33,019 bases of DNA from Lentisphaerota bacterium (GTDB lineage: Bacteria > Verrucomicrobiota > Kiritimatiellia > RFP12 > UBA1067): the NCBI GenBank assembly GCA_012838435.1, contig DUPH01000039.1:1-33019 (forward strand), given 5' to 3'. Position numbers and translations under genes: made by a program. A model generated the notes under the pieces. That model was not told the origin of the DNA and did not search any database. It saw only the letters and a list, made by a program, of their open reading frames with translations. Positions 30,681 to 33,019 of this stretch are shown one piece after another. Each line of letters opens with the position of its first letter. The stretch's first letter is position 1.

Positions 30681-30894
30681 TTTCGTCCCCGTCATCTTTT
30701 GTTCGCCGCCGATTTCTGGTTGTTTTGAGCCTCAAAAAATAATCGATTAACCCCAGAAGAACGATACACGTCCACAACACGACATGCCACTTCAAACGGC
30801 TGGAAGCTTGGGAGTACATGCGATAGTACGAGCTAACCGTGTTGAACAGCGCTATGGCCACAGCAATGATCCAAATGATTGTTCGCATTTTCAT
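30658..30894 (-). CDS. Small two-pass membrane protein
   Basis: A 78-residue protein: hydrophobic segments at about 5-22 (TIIWIIAVAIALFNTVSS) and 37-54 (HVVLWTCIVLLGLIDYFL), then a basic RLKTTRNRRRTK tail. No family recognised. It sits between a truncated and a full copy of the OppD-like gene, 15 bp after the truncated copy's stop. Its AT-richer composition differs from the ABC genes, so it probably arrived with the rearrangement that made the duplication. Confidence 0.5.
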   Translation of the reverse strand: MKMRTIIWIIAVAIALFNTVSSYYRMYSQASSRLKWHVVLWTCIVLLGLIDYFLRLKTTRNRRRTKDDGDEKELKVES

Positions 30895-30909
30895 GGGAAA
30901 CTCGTAGAT

Positions 30910-31041
30910 TCAATTTTCACCGACTACAGCGACACGCTCGCCGGCCTGGACGGTCAGCGAGACATCACGCACGGGCGTGGTCAGCATTCCGTCACGCTGG
31001 AACGTGACGGAGAGGCGATCAACTTGGAGCGTGAGTGCCAT
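30910..31041 (-). pseudogene. Truncated 5' duplicate of the OppD-like ATPase gene
   Basis: ATG at 31041 to a TGA at 30910-30912 encodes 43 residues (MALTLQVDRLSVTFQ..., ending VAVVGEN). It aligns to the first 44 codons of the gene starting at 30630 over about 115 bp with only a handful of mismatches and one codon gained or lost next to the start. The match stops within Walker A (GGTGAAA), after which the sequence is unrelated. It cannot make an active ATPase. The mismatches are few, so the duplication is fairly recent or kept by gene conversion. Confidence 0.85.
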
Positions 31042-31148
31042 GATTTACCTGCCTTTCGCCGACGCGGTATACTCCCAGATTTCGAACATGGCGACATGGT
31101 ATCTTTTGCGTTACATAAATCAACAACTTTTTTATTCCGCGTGGTAAT

Positions 31149-31213
31149 CGGTTGGTGACAGGGGGGTGATGCTTGGTTTTTTTATCACACGAAGGCACAA
31201 AGGGCACGAAGGT
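31149..31213. repeat. CGGTTGGTGACAGGGGGG end plus CACGAAGG tract
   Basis: An inverted copy of the end of the CACCAGAAACGC repeat is followed by a TCACACGAAGGCACAAAGGG tract related to 4080-4107. The interval 31042-31148 upstream of the truncated ATPase shows no gene; a 14-codon frame on the minus strand was not accepted. Confidence 0.65.
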
Positions 31214-31302
31214 TTTTTGGGGGCATGGCCCGGGTTTGTTTAACCACGGAATACACTGAACACACGGAAAGGCACAGCTCTGCTGTTTCACGCGAAGACG
31301 CG

Positions 31303-31431
31303 AAGATTGGAGGGCGAGTGGTCCCCACGAGCCGCCTTCCACTGTGCGGAAGGATGGTTTCAGGGTTTATTGCGGAGCGCCGGGAGGGGCAAGCGTCTGC
31401 TTGCCCGCGGACGAGCAGACGCTCGTCCCTC
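31303..31431. repeat. Inverted GGAAGGCGGCTCG unit plus core palindrome (interrupted copy)
   Basis: The unit at 31303-31350 (CGAGCCGCCTTCC...) leads via a segment shared with 18943-18980 into a core palindrome at 31382-31431. The last bases expected from other copies are displaced by a group II intron that begins at 31432; the repeat appears to resume at 32128. Confidence 0.8.
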
Positions 31432-32127
31432 GTGCGCCCAGCATGGGCATGTACTAGTCAACTGAAAGGAGTTGATCGCAAAAGCAGTGACAGCAAGCGT
31501 AGCGAAACGGCAAGGCCGCGACCGCAAGGGAGTGAGCTGAAGGAAGCCGATAGCAAAGACACGGCCGCAGGAACACGAACGGGCAGTGAGGCATGGTCCG
31601 GGCGATGAGTGTGCGAGGAAACACGAAATCCGACAGTCACCGAAAGACGCACTGTGTAGAGCCCGGCGGCACGGGTCGAAAGTACATGCACCTTACCTGG
31701 GGAGGCCCCGTGCGTGAGAGCGGACGGGGAGTCAGCAGAGGCCGTAGTAGTGAAGAGGCCCGCCGAAAGGCGGGAGGAGCGAAGGGCCGAAGGACAACGA
31801 AAGTGCGGTCAGCCGACCGCCTTGGAAGCATGGCGAGGAGGGATGTGAAACAAAGGGGCGCGACAACTACGGTAGCCACCTCTGCGGCGCGGCGGGTCGG
31901 AGCCGGTGGATTCCGGTTCTGTCCAGTCGCACGCGGCCTGAGTCAGGCTTTCAGCGGCATGGAGGTGATGGATGATGCACAATGAAGCGAACATGGCGTT
32001 GCCACGCCGTGGGACTTCGCGGGGGCGCGTCAGCGACCCCCGCCGTGTCCAACCGCCGTATGCGGAAAACCGCACGTACGGTGGTGTGGGAGGGGCACGG
32101 GGCGCAATCCCCGTGCCCCCACCCGAT
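31432..32127 (+). mobile_element. ORF-less group II intron
   Basis: The 5' end GTGCGCCCAGCATGGGC matches the common start of bacterial group II introns (GUGCG...). Domain I segments are recognisable (GCTGAAGGAAGCC, GGAACACGAAC, TTACCTGGGGAGGCCCC, GTCAGCAGAGGCC). Near the 3' end the domain V hairpin is clear: GCCGTATGCGG, an AAAA loop, then CCGCACGTACGG (about 32054-32082). A domain VI-like stem (GGGGCACGGGG/CCCCGTGCCCC) follows and the intron ends ACCCGAT. No reverse transcriptase/maturase is encoded in its roughly 700 nt, so mobility or efficient splicing would need a helper in trans. The flanks form a dispersed repeat when joined. Confidence 0.85.
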
Positions 32128-32211
32128 CCTGGCGGCGGTCACGCCGCCACCCCGTAAAAAAATCTCTGCGCCTCTGTGTCTGCGTTAAAAAACTTTCAAC
32201 GCTCAACTCTC
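32128..32211. repeat. 3' remainder of the interrupted composite repeat plus heptamers
   Basis: GGCGGCGGTCACGCCGCC and the CTCTGCG tract are the reverse complement of the left part of the 5699-5812 composite. It runs into AACTTTC-AACGCTC-AACTCTC heptamers at 32191-32211. Confidence 0.75.
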
Positions 32212-32239
32212 ATTTCGGCACTCACAAGTCAGGCGAAAG

Positions 32240-32370
32240 ATTTGGAGTGCGGCGGCAAGCGGTATTCCGCGCGACGCCGCTTTTTGAGCAGTGTTTTTCC
32301 GCGCGTGGCGCGGAGGGAAAGCGGTGCCGCGACCCGCGCACAGCGCGGCTCTTGTCACCGCACTCCAAAT
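32240..32370. mobile_element. MITE-like element, copy B (131 bp)
   Basis: Ends ATTTGGAGTGCGG and CCGCACTCCAAAT are perfect inverted repeats. It is the same orientation as copy A, with a nearly identical left half (GCAAGCGGTATTCCGCGCGA). Confidence 0.78.
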
Positions 32371-32422
32371 TTTCCGCCGCGCCATGCGCGGCACAACCTT
32401 TTGCGCCCGCGCAGCGGAAAAT

Positions 32423-32780
32423 CATGTCAATCCTGTCAATCGTGTCAAAAAAAACATCCTGCTTTTCACCAGAAACGCATAATCCTCGCGCCCCCCTGTC
32501 ACTAACCGCGCGATTACCGCGCACTGTAATCGGTTGGTGACAGGGGGGGGCATGCGAGTCGAGCGCGTGTTTTGTGCGCATGCAAAGGTGGCGTGGGCGT
32601 CCCGCCCGCTCTGTGAAAGGCCACTCGTGATTCCGGCGCGCGGTTTGGTTTCGAAATGAAATACGCGCATCACCCTTTTGCAAGGCACGTTGTCGCGGGC
32701 GAGGACGCCCACGCTACCTTCTCACGGCCCCCCTTTTCACCAGAAACGCACGATCTTCGCACCCCCCTGTCACTAACCGA
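32423..32780. repeat. Mosaic of CACCAGAAACGC repeats (no gene seen)
   Basis: Contains a 9-nt tract (CATGTCAAT/CCTGTCAAT/CGTGTCAAA), one CACCAGAAACGCA block ending at 32509, an inverted end at 32530-32548 (so two ends face each other around about 20 bases), and a fuller block at 32686-32780 whose outer part GTTGTCGCGGGCGAGGACGC matches 19138 and 5888. Confidence 0.7.
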
Positions 32781-32791
32781 TTCGCGGTCCG

Positions 32792-33019
32792 TCAAATAGA
32801 AAAGACACCGTAGGTTTTTTTGAGGCGGTGACGATCCGTCAAATACTGGACACCGAGGGGGTCAAGGGACGAGGGGCTGGTCAACGGCGTGAAGGGCGCG
32901 GAACCCGGGGTGGTCATCCCTTGCGCTTCGCGTTTGGCGAGCTTGTTCTGCTTGCGCAGGATCAGCGCGTATCGGCGGCGGATGTCCTCAAGGAGGCGGA
33001 TCGGATTGGTCTTTTCGCG
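32792..33019 (-). CDS. C-terminal part of an unidentified protein (start outside window)
   Basis: On the minus strand the frame is open from the window edge to a TGA at 32792-32794, giving 75 residues. It is rich in basic helix (LLEDIRRRYALILRKQNKLA), then a proline/serine linker and YLTDRHRLKKTYGVF at the end. Composition and codon use are protein-like. No family was recognised; a nucleic-acid-binding or transposase-type tail is possible but not shown. Confidence 0.55.
   Translation of the reverse strand, partial: REKTNPIRLLEDIRRRYALILRKQNKLAKREAQGMTTPGSAPFTPLTSPSSLDPLGVQYLTDRHRLKKTYGVFSI

Noticed and set aside
31044-31088. A 14-codon minus-strand frame (MFEIWEYTASAKGR) just upstream of the truncated ATPase
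   Set aside because: Too short to support; it might be a leader peptide or a remnant of a lost gene, but nothing else backs it.
31593-31985. Possible protein inside the group II intron
   Set aside because: The translation shows no reverse transcriptase or maturase motif and overlaps structured intron RNA; an RT would need several hundred more codons.
1-33019. tRNA or rRNA genes
   Set aside because: No cloverleaf with a CCA-type acceptor and no rRNA-like stretch was recognised in the gaps; a covariance search would settle it.
32792-33019. Transposase end
   Set aside because: The basic tail is suggestive, but no catalytic motif is inside the window and no inverted-repeat end was found next to it.

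Overview
The window is bacterial and gene-dense. It mixes about 28 recognisable genes with an unusual load of short dispersed repeats. Three things suggest a PVC-superphylum bacterium, most like Kiritimatiellota or Verrucomicrobiota. These are the Tat-exported Gfo/Idh/MocA oxidoreductases paired with exported sugar-isomerase TIM barrels, the many sugar-catabolic genes, and the 7-nt periodic repeats between genes. This placement is inference; no rRNA or marker gene is present.

Layout: (1) 1-4.1 kb is an AT-richer accessory stretch: the end of a HicB-like antitoxin, a complete antitoxin/RelE-ParE toxin pair, a two-gene cassette (PLD-fold nuclease plus BtpA-like TIM barrel, overlapping ATGA), and two small membrane proteins. 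(2) 4.2-7.1 kb holds a tri-haem cytochrome c peroxidase of the YhjA type and a self-inhibited Fic protein behind an operator-like inverted repeat. (3) 7.2-11 kb holds a lipoprotein, a pteridine-reductase-like SDR, a HAD-like protein, an iron-sulfur flavoprotein and a secreted beta-propeller-like protein. (4) 11-13.3 kb (minus) holds a cupin, an Fe-type alcohol dehydrogenase and a fumarylacetoacetase-family hydrolase. (5) 14-23.9 kb (minus) is a sugar-catabolic series: MFS transporter, PfkB kinase, IolB isomerase, FGGY kinase, GlcD-like FAD oxidase with an Fe-S partner, a fucose-isomerase-like protein and a class II aldolase. (6) 24-28.5 kb (minus) is a four-gene Tat-exported block of two sugar-isomerase-like TIM barrels alternating with two Gfo/Idh/MocA oxidoreductases. 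(7) 28.9-31 kb (minus) holds two peptide-type ABC ATPases, a small membrane protein and a truncated duplicate of the first ATPase. (8) 31-32.8 kb is almost gene-free: stacked repeats and an ORF-less group II intron. A partial CDS closes the window.

Working together: the Tat block fits an exported oxidation/elimination route for opening glycosides. The downstream block could import and break down the released sugar by isomerase, kinase, aldolase and alcohol dehydrogenase steps, with FAD-linked oxidation of a hydroxy acid. The substrate cannot be read from the sequence; inositol-like or deoxy-sugar metabolism are the best guesses.

The most striking non-coding signals are 7-nt periodic arrays that lie on or within a few bases of the stop codons of six genes (and a doubtful seventh), an ORF-less group II intron inserted in a copy of a dispersed palindromic repeat, and three copies of a 124-133 bp MITE-like element.
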